Source: Protonemura montana (Eukaryota; Arthropoda; Insecta; Plecoptera; Nemouridae). From it: a stretch of DNA of 64,000 nucleotides. Location: positions 21,875,021-21,939,020 of the forward strand of contig OX387602.1 of the NCBI GenBank assembly GCA_947568835.1. Direction: 5' to 3'. Every line of letters starts with the position of its first letter. Within the stretch, counting starts at the first letter, position 1. The notes below the pieces were generated by a model. It was not told the DNA's origin. It was given only the letters and a program-made list of their open reading frames with translations, and did not search any database. This document shows, piece after piece, positions 23,963 to 37,079 of this stretch. The translations under genes were made by a program, and so were the position numbers.

Positions 23963-26900
23963 TTACTCTCCGTTGTTATTCCCATCCAGTTTCCCATCTC
24001 CCCAGCCATTCCCATGGACGTCGACGTCGTCGAACGTCCACCCGAACTCCTCTCCATCACGCTGGCTTCCATCTTCGTCCCAACTGCCGTCTGCGTCAAC
24101 GCAAATCCCCGAGGAGTCACTGCCCCATGCCGGCGACCCCTTGCTGGCGTTCTCAACGTCAACGCCTCCCGGTTCGCGGTTGCAAGAGTTGAGCCCCACC
24201 GATAGTAGGTCCTTGGGGCTGACTTGCACGGGTAGCAAATCATTATCGTTGGGAGAGGCTAACACGTGCCCAGATTGCTCCACGATCTCCATCCACGCGA
24301 GGCGGATATCACTCGGCTCGCTGTACCGGCTACACACGACGAACCGAATGACCAGGTCGTCGCCGACGAACGCCGACACCAGGTAGATGCGACGTCTAAG
24401 CGTGAGACGCGTGATTAGACGCTCGGTGAGGTCGTTCTGACCCTGCGAGACGAGGGGTGGAGGTTAAGTCAAAATACCGATTCTGTACCTATGATTAACC
24501 AGATTTAAGAAATACAATTTTGAACAAATTTACTGAACCCATCTAAATACTGACCACACCTGATGTTGCTTAACTTTGGAGAACGGACGAGTCCTGCGAT
24601 AATCTCAACATGATATGGTCGCTGACACAGTAATTACCAATGTCGCTGCTGCTTTATCTCACCTTTAGCCGGAAGCAGACAACGCCCATAAGCACGTCCG
24701 TCGCGACGCTAAACCGATCGTCGGCGTCGACTAGCGCCTCAAACTGTTGCGCGAGCTCGACTTGTTTGCGAACGTGTGCCTGCAGGCCCTGAACGCCATA
24801 AATCCTAAGCACCAGCCAGAGCTTGAGCGCGCGGAAGCGACGGTCGGCAGGGATCTGCCATGTGTGGAAATCGGGCATTCCGCGCTTTGGAGGTCGTGGA
24901 TCCACGCTGAACGCGGCCACAAGCCACGACGAGTCTTTCACCCTGCACAGAGAGGGCTGCTCAGTGGGATGATCGTTATTGGCAACAGATTACTGTAAAC
25001 CTGATGCTCGGACTTACCACATAGCCGAGCAGTCTGCATTCACCAGCAGCCACTTATGAGGGTTAAAGTTGAAGGAGTCTGCCATTTCCACGCCCCGCAT
25101 GTGATGCCGATATTCAGGGCAGATGAACGCAGCACCTGTGCGGAATGCTCGTCGTGTTAGGGTGATAATTTACATCCAGGATCTTTCCTTTGACGATTGG
25201 GTGATGAACGGATTTGGACAATTGTGCGCGGTGAAGGTTATGTAAGGAACTTGAGATCGTCAGTATGAGATGGCATAGTTCACTATTTTTACAAAAAAAA
25301 CTGTAGGTAGCAATTAATCTATTTTCTCAATGTGTATCCCAGGCAAAGCCAAAATCTGGCCGGGGCGTCCTTGTGGTTGACAATCTTCGTGTGCTTAGAG
25401 TGCAAAAGCACTGTTCTGATAAGTAAAGCGCGCGATATACAATCACTCAATCGATCTTTCATCACGTCACGCAACGCTGGCTCTGCACTTTGAGTTATGA
25501 TTAATTGCTAATTAGGAACATTTTAATAACGCTCTCATAACAGTTGGCTCGTTGGTCTAGGGGTATGATTCTCGCTTAGGGTGCGAGAGGTCCCGGGTTC
25601 AAATCCCGGACGAGCCCAAGTTTTTTCTATTCGTTTATGTTTTCGGGAAGCGTGGATGGTTGTTGTCACAGACAGTATTAGCTCTTCAGTTATTATTTTT
25701 GTTTTATTTTAAATCCCAAAAGTTGCTGCAGTAGAGGGCTTGACTCGGGAGAGCACGAAGGTTTCAAATTAACCAAGGAAGATGTTATTATTTTGCGCCG
25801 GGGTAATTTGAAAAAATAGCACTTCGAGAATAAAATTGTTGCCATTCCATAAAGGATCGAAAGGTGGCATATTTGAAGGGATATTAATTTAAAAAAAAAG
25901 GTGTAACCGGACAGCTTGAGCGTACAAACTACCAAGACAAAGTAAGGCCAAGGAAAAGGGAGAGTATTTTGGCCTGGCGCTCCTGAAACCAAGTTACAGG
26001 GCCAAAAATTGTCAGCGAAAAAGAATACGCCAAAACACTGCCAACGTAAATTCTAATTAGGTAGCGGCTCCCTTGCACGACAGCTGACTCCTCAGAGCGG
26101 CGAATTACCAAACTGGACACATCTCTAAGTTTACTACGCAATAAAAAACAATTTGAGCGCCATGCTGCGACTGGACCGGTTACTCACCTGCATATGCGGC
26201 GTCGATGTGGAGCCAGAGGCCGTGGCGCTCACATATCGGCCCGATCTCATCCAAGGCGTCGAAAGCGCACGTGCCTGTCGTTCCCAGCGTCGCCACCACC
26301 TGCCTCAAAGCGCCACCCGCTTGGTCATCGAAGCGAAATCGAAGTAATTCATAATATTTGATAATAAGAATAGGTACTGTGTTTCAGGGGACAGTAAACT
26401 AGTTTGTTCGTTGCAGTTGCCGATTATATAAAGCTCGTGTTATCGATTCTTCTTTCTCATAACAAAAGTAATGTGCAGTGGCTTGTGACTACTTGTGATT
26501 GTTTTGCCCATGATGGTGCCGATTTCTTTACAGCCCTGTGACGAAACTCTGAATCACTAGTAAACAAGATGGACAGGCCACGGAATGCAATGGTGGGTGC
26601 AATACCTGGTGATGGGGCAACAAAACAAACCCAAATTGCACTGAAAATAGAGATTGATGCACGTGACTTGAGTGGAAAGTTGTACAGTCAGCGCATCATT
26701 TTCCGTTTTGAACGTTACAGAAGTGACCATTATTGGTACTACCGCAGAAAAGGAAGCTGGACAATTTTATTAATAGGAAATATGAAATCGCCCGTTTTAC
26801 TCACGTAGCACGGAATTAACCCTTTTTCCTTGTCCTCTAGAATAGCGGCCTCTAAGGCAGGTCCACGAAGGCGACATTGCGTATCGCCACGCAGCAGGCG

Positions 26901-29654
26901 CATCGGCATTGATCCCAGCAGACCCGCCTTCTCCACCGAAGAGTTGGATTGGTCTGCACAAACAAATCGTATTGGCTTAGAGGTATTGGCCTTTGGGGGT
27001 TCATATCCATTCTACTGTAAATTCCTTTTCTCATCGCTAGAATTTACCAGAAGTGTAGGAGACCAATCTGGCCGCAATGTTGGCGCGGTCTATCCGCGGG
27101 TTGTCACTTGTCATCCTCCACAGCATCCGCTCTTTGGCAGCAAAGAGGTTGATCAGGGTCGCCTCACTGGCTGAGCCCTTTAGGAGAAGCAAAGATCAGC
27201 AAGTGCTACGTAGTAAAAGTAATGTACAAAGCCATCTTACAAAGCGCAGATTAGTTGCGGAAATAATTACTAAGAGAACACATAAAAAATTGCCCTTGCA
27301 TGAATAAAGTGGAGGTAAGCTGTAGGAAACAATGAAGTGGATTCCTAAATATTCAAAATCAACGACGAAGATGGGATTCGAACCCACGCGGGCAGAGCCC
27401 ATTGGATTAGCAGTCCAACGCCTTAACCACTCGGCCACCTCGTCTGCTGGTAACGATTGTAATTTGTGCAACCCTGTGAGTAAAGATATATCATCTTGCC
27501 CTAGTACTGTAGTGTATTTTATCGCTCCACCAGCGATCTGTCAAACTGTGTTTGTAAACTATTCTACGGCATAAAAAAATCACAAAACAACTTGATTGTA
27601 TTTCCTTCCTGTTTCACGATTTCGCACCAATAGTTCGGCGATAGTCACACAGCATCGAAAGTAGTCGCAAAACATTCACCGCTACTTGCGTTTCTTGCCA
27701 CATACCCCATGCCGGCAAGGGCTAGACAACCCTCACCAAGGTTCCCCTCCAACAGGCGCAATTTGTTAATGATAATGACATTGAAGCGGCGTTCGGGCGT
27801 GAAATCTGAAGCGACAAGTTCATGGAGGAGCGTTTCTCTCTCTGTCACTCTTTACCGACAGAAGCTAGTGAAAACAATTGCCAGCTTTCTAATTTCCAGC
27901 TAATCGATTAGCAAGACCTAATTGCTGATTTCCAAATAAAAGCTAATCGGTAGAATCTTCGAGACCATTCATAAGTGTGCAGAAATTTAGTATGACAAAT
28001 GAAAAGCAAAGGCCCCTGCTCATTTCCCCTCGCTTACACAAGCATGTCATAAAATCGCGAACTAAGCGAAGCCTTGGGGCAGTCTACGTGGATATCGAGT
28101 AGGAAATATCTGTCTACGCCTCGATGCATACGACAGTCTGTTTTGCGAGTGATTCTCACAGGACGTCAGTTTTTCGGCCAATTGATAATTAGCCAGCCAC
28201 GCTCGGAAACGTGCAACCCGCTAGGGCGGAAGGAATAGATTCCATACCCAAGAAAAACCACTAAGCAGTCGAGTACTTGTGTTGGTCACCTTGATAATGA
28301 ACGTGACTGAAAGGAATGGTTGGAGGCTGGATGAACGCATAACGAAATGCACAAAATAGAATTTATCAGCATGCTCGACGTGCCTCGATCGGCTACGACG
28401 TCCCTTACCTGAATGATTCCACCACCTTTGCCCTCTGAGGCAAAGAAGGCTTTAGGCAGACCCATCGCTTTGCCCAGCCAGTCCATGACGGCAACCTCCA
28501 GCTCCGTGCACGCAGGGCTTGACTCCTGCAACCAGCAGGAAGAGCGTTTGGTTAGATCCAGACCTCATGAGACTCGCAGGGATTCACGATCATGTAACAA
28601 CTTATATGATTTTAAACACAATTTAAAAATTCTATTCATACCATTATATTGCAATCTCATTTAAGTATAACCATGCCATAATTTGTCATTTTTTATAACT
28701 TGATATCTTACGACATTTATAATAATACATTTATACTTATAATACATTTATAATAAACAACTGACCAGTATCCAAGCTACCGTCTAGTCCATCTAGTCTG
28801 GAATATTTTGGAATATAAAGTGAAGGCAAACCGACCCATTCTGCTCCGAGACAGCCGATGCCAGCACACAGCATCTCGCCTATGATCCCGGGGTAGGAGT
28901 TCGACGTGGGGTAGTACGCGTGGAACTGCGGTGAGTGCCAGTGCGTGACTCCAGGCATGATGACGCGGTCCATGTCCTTTAGGACGTCCTCCCACTTCTC
29001 GCCCTGCTGCGGCGCTTCCCCGGGGATCAGTGGCTGCAGGTAGCCGGGGGAAACAGGTGGAAGCACCGCTCTGCAAGTAGGCACAAATTATGCAATCGGT
29101 TAGCGTGCAATAGGTGCGATAGGTGGAGATCGGGGTTCGAGTCTTCGTTTGGACATCAATTTTTGAGACGGTTATAGTGTTCATAATAATACAAAAAAAA
29201 AGTTAGCACCATGTTTGGACTTAAATGCATATGGAAGGGCATGCGTTCTATAGGAGATGATCTATAAGAAAACAAGAAAATATAACCAATGACAGATTGT
29301 AAAGATACCCGGACTTGTCTTGACTTATGTGCGAGGCAAATGGAATTTGGCTTAAGGAAGGAGGCATGGAGTGGTGTGTTCAGAGTAGAAAAGTAATTTT
29401 GTGTAGGCTACTCCACATCCAAACATGATTCGCCGCCGCCCTTTTCAAACATGATGGTTGATTTTAACAATTAAGGACACTAGCATAGTTAAAGGCGGAC
29501 GTGGAATGAAATATTCATGTCAAATATTCATGTCTTTGACATCTTACGGTGTTTGAGACGAAATAATAACCAACCTATCTCTGATGTTCTCCAGGTAGTC
29601 GACCAAATAATCGATGGTGGCGTTTGCGAACCGCCGAAACTCGTGCACGTCCAT
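23963..29654 (-). CDS. AAAD paralog D: divergent DHPAA synthase-like enzyme lacking the loop Tyr
   Basis: Tandem paralog of C, 566 aa. Exons in transcription order: 29654-29575, 29070-28836, 28525-28409, 27177-27048, 26953-26805, 26299-26188, 25135-25018, 24942-24663, 24442-23963; all are in phase, with exon lengths nearly equal to C. It has QSNSS (Asn for the catalytic His), HIDAAYAG and NPHKW. In the loop where A has LYLKHDHQG and C has [10 protein letters not shown] reads RPPKRG, so the loop is shortened and the Tyr that protonates the quinonoid is gone. Retaining PLP Lys and Asp while losing both His and Tyr fits an aldehyde synthase or a repurposed enzyme better than a decarboxylase. The C-tail is acidic and Gly/Asp-rich ([15 protein letters not shown]), unrelated to the tail of C. 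The exon 2 donor GTCGGT and exon 1 donor GTTGGT are weak. A tRNA-Pro and a tRNA-Ser lie in introns. Confidence 0.88.
25546..25617 (+). tRNA. tRNA-Pro (AGG), in an intron of AAAD D, antisense to host
   Basis: A 72-nt tRNA identical to those at 214 and 4532, anticodon AGG. It lies in the 25136-26187 intron on the opposite strand to the host gene. Confidence 0.96.
27363..27444 (-). tRNA. tRNA-Ser (GCT), in an intron of AAAD D
   Basis: An 82-nt class II tRNA with a long variable arm. The anticodon loop CTGCTAA gives GCT, the discriminator is G, and the T arm is GGGTTCGAATCCC. It differs from the two other Ser copies by one base in the acceptor stem (a G-U pair). Confidence 0.96.
29092..29190 (+). 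repeat. tRNA-derived SINE, 3' part
   Basis: Contains GCGATAGGTGGAGATCGGGG, a B box-like GGGGTTCGAGTC, and the tail ATCAATTTTTGAGACGG. It is the same family as the copies at 33550-33960 and 48316-48522. It lies in intron 1 of AAAD D. Confidence 0.6.
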
Positions 29655-31229
29655 CTAGAAAGAGTTGTTGTCCACACACTATTCGATGCGCGAGCGTCCC
29701 TCGAGAGCTTCCACTGGACCACTGGCTGGAGGAACAAAACTCCGAGCACATTAGGTCATTTGTCTGTAAGATTCAATCGAAAAAAAATATATAAACAACT
29801 AATCTTTCTAAACACTTGTTCGGAGGTATTCGGACTAGTCTTTTCTCCTAATGGACAGGGATTAATGATTCAACTTTCTTCACGTGCACACGCATTATTG
29901 TTCATTTGACGTTTAACACCTTGGTGCTTTCGGAGGTCTGAATGTCAGCTTAATGTCTGGCAAGATATGTTTTATTTTTACTTGCTTTCAAAGATGCCGA
30001 ACCAAAGTGCGACCCAAGATCAGTTCCAGTGAATAAACAATTTACGATTAAAAAATAAAATTAACTGATAGAAGAAAACTAAAATACTCTCATTGTTCTC
30101 ATTTTAAATTTGATTTTAGAATTTCTTAATTTCTGACACCGTCGACTTAGAATTAGCTTGTATTTCTCAAGTCACAAAATAGGACCGAACATATTTGAAA
30201 AATCCCTCGGACATTGATGCCACTGAGAAGGAGGCTGATTCTCGAAACACTGGCAATTGAAAAACGCATCATCAATAGCTTGCATACACCTTCAAGGCAT
30301 CAACAAAACTGCATCTGCATCACGCACAAGCAGTTATTCTTGATTGGTTCGCTTGTTTAATAATAACATAGTTTGTGTAACTTACATGTTTTTAAATCGA
30401 GACTTCAATCTTCTCGTGTTTATTAATAATTGACTAATTAATACAACTGGTCCTTAGGCTTCAATCCGGACTGGCGCAGTAGACTAATTCACTTTCACCC
30501 TACGCCGAGGCGTAGATCACGTAGACCAATGCCGCTTTCATGACCTGTCAGCTTCAGACTCACCATCAATAGAAAAAGCAGTCGAAATAGCACGCGTTGA
30601 GACTATGAGGAGATCACTGACCACCGATACACGCGATGCTCAATGTCGAACTTCTAGTCCTTCCTATTCAGTTATGGGTCAAACATAAATTCCAAGCCAA
30701 GGTAGGCCTTGCTTGGTATTTAATCAAAGGTAATCAACCTGGCACAATGAGAATAATACTGCCCTTTAGTTGGTACTTAAACTAGACCCTATACACAGTT
30801 CAATCAGTAAGTGGTTATCTGCGTGCATTTCGGTATAAGTTGAATATAATGTTGTACTCGCAAAACAATAACAGATCCATGACCACGGAAGGGCAGGGAC
30901 GATGGCAGTGAAACAAACCGCAGCGAATGCGACGCAGCAAAAAAGAAAAATCGGGTCAAAAGGAACCTTGAGTTCATGATGCAGCTACAAACAAAGAACG
31001 TTTTTCGCGCTGAATTTCGCCACTGAAAAGAAAAAAGTGGCAATGGCCTTAAGGCTTATATAATCTCGAAGCTTTTCTCTAACTTACCATGACAGATTTT
31101 GTTAAGACTTATTGTAAAACAAATGCAATCTTTATTCTGTGACGAGCTGTCTTGCCAATATGCTGCTCAAGACACAAACAACAGTGTTAATGTAGATCAG
31201 CTTTCAGCCGCCGTCAATTAGAGCGTCGT
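29655..31229. other. Intergenic between AAAD D and the CFAP47-like gene
   Basis: Upstream of D, with the 3' flank of the CFAP47-like gene. On the minus strand, AATAAA at 31136-31131 lies about 95 nt past that gene's stop. No further gene recognised. Confidence 0.55.
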
Positions 31230-34200
31230 TTATTCCTTTCGATTCAGCGACCTCGTGGACCTGTCCGACGGCGTCTTGTTGGGAATCTTGCCCAGGCCCA
31301 TCTGACTGTCCTTTTGCAAGTCGTCGTTGTTCTCCACCCGCGACAGCGTCGACGGCGTCATGAGTCCGACAAAGTCCACGCGGTAGGAGCGAATCTCTTT
31401 GTGATTCTCAGATTCCAGCGTTAGCACCACGCTGAACGGACATGGGGTCTTGGGCGACACGTGGATCGGCATCGCGATGGTCGTAGCCATGCGGAAGTCT
31501 GGGAACCGGGGAACCGGGTCAAGCTCATGGAATAATGGTGCTGCCGGAAGGGATATCTTTTCCTGCTATTAAGGGATTAACACCAAATGAAGATAATGAT
31601 GGCACCTAATGAAGATGAGAAGACACACATTGAAGAATATGATGACACCTAATGAAGATGGGGAAGCCACCTAATAATGAGGGCAATGCCTCTTTTTTCC
31701 ACAAACTTGTCGAATCAGAGTAAAAAAGCGGGAAAAAACACACGCGGCCGACCCTCGGAAAAGTTTTTTTTTCCTGTCTGGTCCAGCGAGATAGTGCTTT
31801 CTACGCGCGATGAGCGACGGAATGCAGCGTCGACAGTGGGTACCTGGGATAGTGAGCTTCTCGGGGACGCGGATCAATTCGGGAGCCGAGCATTCGACCT
31901 TGTAGGTGACCGTCGTGCGGAAGATATGGTCGAACTCTTCTGACGTCTGGTCCTTGACGTCGCCGACCAACCACTGGATCAGTCGCAACCCTATGTTCGT
32001 CTCTGCAAAGACGGCGGCGGTGTCAAAGTTACAGCGAAAAGGTTGTAGAACAAGCGATGGGTAAAAAAAGGTGGCTTAAAAAAATCGAAATTGTGGGCCG
32101 AGACCATAGGTTATTTTTCAAGCACTTGAATATAGCGTTATGGCTGAACGAACTTTTATTTTAAAGCTAAGGGCACATTCAAAATAAGAGAAAAAGAGGC
32201 CATGCTAAGAGCGCGAGAGATGTTCCGACTTATTTTCCAGGTTTATGGTTTACTTTCAAATTAAAAATCTACTTCCGTGGTCACACGTCGTTTTCTTCAC
32301 TAACCCAGATGGTCGGACCAGAACTCCATCTCGTTGGCGCTCAGCGTTTTCTCGAACATGGTACGCACACCAAACCAGAGCTCCTCGTTACGACAGGGCA
32401 TCTGGATGACCGAGCGACAGGGACAGTGCTCGGCGCCGAGTTCCCTCGTTGCCCAGATCGCGGCGCAGAAGCACTCGGCGTCGTTCCACTTGAGCGGCAA
32501 CATCGACGAAACGACGCCCATTACCTCCTTGGTCTTCGATCGCGGGATAATGGTCAGCTGCAACCGAAAGACGCGTTTGCGTAAAATATGGGTTCTACGC
32601 AGTCCACGATTTTGTTCGTGGCATTTATTTGCTGTTATATTTTAAGAGAGCCATGCAGTTAGTTTGTCAGGTGTGACGATTAATCTTTTCTTTTTAATCT
32701 TAATTAATCTTAATTTCACAGATCTGCAAACATTTGGCTCCTTGTAGACATATTTATTTATTTATTTTTTATTTATTCATTTTTATTTCACAACTTTGAC
32801 ATGCATTTCTTTATAAATGCCATCGGATGTTGTTATCTTATTTGAATATTGCTAAGTTTAGCCTTATACAATGTATATTGCTATGTATGCAATGTATAAT
32901 GCTATATTTGCAATGTATATTCGCTAAGCGGATTGGACAGTGAAAACATAACAGAAACCTAAGTGTTAGTTTGGTCTAGATTTGACCTAGATTTTTTTTT
33001 GCAGTGTCTAAAATCTTAATCAATATGAGTCAATCAGTATCAAAGACGACCCTTCCAAAGTGGGCATCGGACGGCATCACCTTGATGATGAAGTCGCCGA
33101 CCTCGGGGCTAATAAACGCTAGCCAGTAGTTCCTCGTGTTTGGCGCCAGACAAGCTATGGTCATGCTCAGCGTCGCCGACTCATCTAGCGAGTACATGGT
33201 CAGATGCGCCTTGTTGAGATAGAGGCGTCGGGGCACCTTTCGATCTCGTAGCTCGCGCCAAGGAACGGCGTCGAAGTCCTCTGCAAGCCAGCAAGGTAAG
33301 TCGTGGACGTAACGCCAGGCAAAAAGTTCGACGAGGATGGGATTCGAACCCACGCGGGCAGAGCCCATTGGATTAGCAGTCCAACGCCTTAACCACTCGG
33401 CCACCTCGTCAGCTGTACTTCACGGTACTAAAATAAGGTTATAAATGCTGTCGCTGCATTATTGGCTCTCGTGAGCTGGACTTTAATAGCAAGTACATGA
33501 TAGTTTCATCGCCGATAGCTTCAAAAATCATATTCGCGCAGTAGATTTTGTCACCACCCACTCACATGAGCACCGATTACACTCACGGTGTTATTATTAT
33601 TGTCACGGTATTTTATTATTATTAACACCGCCTCAACAATTGATGCCCAAACGGGGATTTGAACCCCGAAATCCACCTATCACGTGTGTTGCTCTAGCCC
33701 ATTGAGCAACTTGTTATTAATAATATCATATAATTATATAATTTATGTATATATTAATATATTTTATATATATATACATATATATATATTAATAAAATCA
33801 TGTGCCCAAGTAGCTCAATGGGTTGGAGCACCACCCGCGATAGGTGGCGATCGGGGTTCAAATCCCCTTTTGGGCAATTTTTGAGGTGGTGTTAATAACA
33901 ATAATATACCGTTTAATAACACCTTGAGTGTAATCGATACTCATGTGAGTGGGTGGTGACTTACTGGAGTTAGTGGGCTCGTTCTCAGTGCACCAGATCT
34001 CGTAGTCTGTGCCCGTGGGGTAGGGCGGCTTGATGGAGAGATCGAGCGCCATGGGTCGGTACAACGGCGACGAGATGGTGAACGAGTCGCTCGTCTTGAG
34101 TCGAATCGGTTCGCCCTCTAACGCGAACGTAAGGTTTTGCGCGAAGTGTGGTGGCAGCGTCGACCCGCTCAGCAGCAGGATGGCTAAAATCAAACTTCCA

Positions 34201-37079
34201 GAAGTGAGGCTAAGACGTCGCCAAAATGTCGGTGCCCACTCTCTTAGTGATTCGCTCATGTGCACTAAATGCTGTTCTTTTGGTCCTCTGATTTTTGGTA
34301 TGCACCGGCATGCTGCCTGTTGTATTTTCTTTCTAATAAACTGAATTCGATTATATTTTTAGTAACATAAATTCTACAAAAGCAAGTTACATGTGGACAT
34401 GAATAAAAAAGCATGTAGCATTGATTTTGAATGGTAAGAGGCTACAATACTCGTCATGAAGGTTACATAACAGAATAAGATGAGGTTAACCTACAAAACT
34501 TCATTCACAACTGCCCAGGTCTTGCTCACCGGTGACCACGCCGATCTTCCGCGCGCGATACTTGACCGAGAAAGTGACCTTCTCCCTCGACTGCACAAAG
34601 ATATTCGGCTTGTCGAGCGAGAAGAAGCCCTCAGGGTCGCCGATAAAGTGCGCCGTGTATCCGATCTTGTTAGGGGACGAATTGTAGAGCGTAACACTGC
34701 GCGACACGTCTGCAGTCAGCGCCGTGCGGAACAGGATGGGTGTCTTCGGGTATAACGCCGGCAGCGAGTGGAAGAGGGTTGCCGTCAGCATCAGCAGGAG
34801 GACGGCGTTGGGGAAGACGATGTCGGTGGGCGAGATAGAGAAATCGAGGTGGATGGCGCGCCAAGCGTTCGTCAGTTGCGCGGCGTTGTGGTACGCCTGT
34901 CAAGGACATTCAACAGTTCCATGATTTCACATTCCTTTATTTTCCATTTGTTATTTATTTAGTCGCAAGGGAGTCTCGGTTGGGTCACGGATAGAATGTG
35001 CCCGACAAAGAGATTGAAATTTAAATCAGCGTCAAAAAAAAGTTTAAAATTGATTTGTTGTTTTGAGTAACTTATGAAAATATTAATAGAACCAGTCAAA
35101 AGTTTGTTATTTAATTCTGCTTGAGTTAGTGTGTATTTAATTTATTGCACGAAATTAAAAATCTAGACTTCGTTAAGACCTACAACTATCGCTGCAATAA
35201 TGGCCTGGCTGTGCGTTTTGTTAAAAAAAGTGGTGGTTCAGCAATACGGTAAAAGATCAAAGTGCACACCGTTTACAGCTCGCTCTGTTTTCAAATAGTG
35301 CGAGGTTTGCGTGATTAGATGCTGACGATAAAAGATCAGGTTTGCTATCAGAACCCGGCGTTATCAGCAGACGAGGTGGCCGAGTGGTTAAGGCGTTGGA
35401 CTGCTAATCCAATGGGCTCTGCCCGCGTGGGTTCGAATCCCATCCTCGTCGAACTTTTTTGATCGCCGATACAGGACAAGTCTGATGGACATATACTAGC
35501 GCGGCTTTCATGTGTACATTTCACTTTTTAGAGAGTTGGTTGAAGAGGAAATGTGAGGGCGAAGCATCTCCGTCTGGCTTATTGATTTTCCTGAGAAAAC
35601 CGAACTTGTTCCACCTATCTGCTAAAGAACAGCTTGACCTTTCGGTAGAAAGAATGCGTCCCAGCTCAAGCAACCACACGGTCAAGGCGTTTGCTTAGAC
35701 ATCCGCTGTCAAGAACTCGCCTGCTCAGGCGCGTCCGTGTGCAGATAAAGGTCTCGGAAGAAGAGCGGGACCAGATAGGGGCAGTATGCGGCAGTGACGG
35801 CTGCAAACACGAGGCCGTCGGCCAAGTCCGTGTCGAAGTTGACCACCTTGCGTGGGTCGGGAACCGTGTGCTGTGAGAACGGCGTCAGCGAGATCTGCGT
35901 GACGGGCGGATTGGCCAGCGAGTCGCTGTTACGCGTGACAGTTGACGAGAAGCTATGCGCCGATAGGTTCGCGTTAGACTGGCTCCACAGCACGGTGCGC
36001 TGTGCGTCGAAGTGCGCGTTCAGCCAGATGAGCAGCGCACCCTCTGGTTCGCTGCGCACGCAGACAGGGACATGGTGCAAATCAGGGCTAAGAGTAGATA
36101 GTACTCCGAAGGAATATATTTTAATTGCATCGCTAGTTATTTCAAAGTTCAAAGTTCAAGGTTGGAAAAGTGATCGTTGATGTAGGTTAGTGTTTTCCAA
36201 ACTTTCGACATCTGTTACCCCTTCTATAATTTTCGTAACACCGAGTACTGAACAAAATTCACAAGTGGATCGTTCTATGTCAAATCAACTAAAAAGGCCA
36301 ACTGATACTCCCGTCTTTCTTGAGATCCCTACAGGGAAACTCTAGGGTCAGCTAGCCCTACCTGTACTTGGTGCGGTCGTAGCTGTCGAGGCCACGTACG
36401 GCGTAGGCAGGCGCCGATTCTGCCCGCGAGAACCGCTTGTTCTTGGCCGCCAGACTCGTCGGCGTAGGCGGGCTGGCCCCACCGAACGAGACGGGGGCAC
36501 GGACACGAGGGACACTGGGCACCACGGAGACCACACGAGAGCGCACCGAGCCACCGCTGGGAGTCTCCGAATCGTGGCTGTCAGACTGGCTCGGCTGCCT
36601 AAGATAATGCGCAAGAATGTAATGATGGGATTATTGACCGTCTGTTGATATCACAATGCAAATAGGCAATGCAAATAGGCAACAATGCGAATAGGCAACA
36701 ACGCAAATGAAAATAGTTCTTTACTGCATTAAATGCTTGCCAAATGTTACAAATTCTAAGCATTATCAATATATTTAGGAGCAACAGGTTAGGCTCACCC
36801 CAGGCGCTCCATTAAGGGGGCGGTGGTGATCTTAACTAGCACCAAAGTCTTGTAGATCTGTAGAATGACATCCAGCCAGGCCTGTTTGCAGAGCTGCCGG
36901 AACTTGACTTCAGGAATTATGTCTTCTTCGAGCGGCTCCTTGCGTTGCTCTTGTCTGGTGGGACACTTCAGCTTGGCAGACGCTGTCTGCACGGGTTTTG
37001 ATTTCGACAGCTCACTAGTGATAGACGAAGAAGAGGCTTCACCAGGACTAGAAAAGTCTTCCAGGTCGAAGGCAGGTTC
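31230..37079 (-). CDS. CFAP47: CFAP47-like: CH-domain and C-terminal exons
   Basis: Exons in transcription order: 37079-36799, 36598-36362, 36051-35721 (an alternative in-phase start is 36087), 34896-34530, 34183-33965, 33280 to about 33051, 32557-32305, 32002-31844, 31498-31230. A calponin-homology-like segment spans the 36051 and 34896 exons (EGALLIWLNAHF, then AYHNAAQLTNAW and PTDIVFPNAV). The 36051 exon ends CAG before GCGAGT, a GC donor. The donor after 33051 is unclear (AGG before GTCGTC is weak, but in phase). C-terminal exons return to ASH-like sequence. Confidence 0.78.

Noticed and set aside
26569..26808. A 79-codon plus-strand ORF in an intron of AAAD D
   Set aside because: Compositionally plausible but no recognisable domain, no splice partner, and embedded antisense in a well-supported intron.
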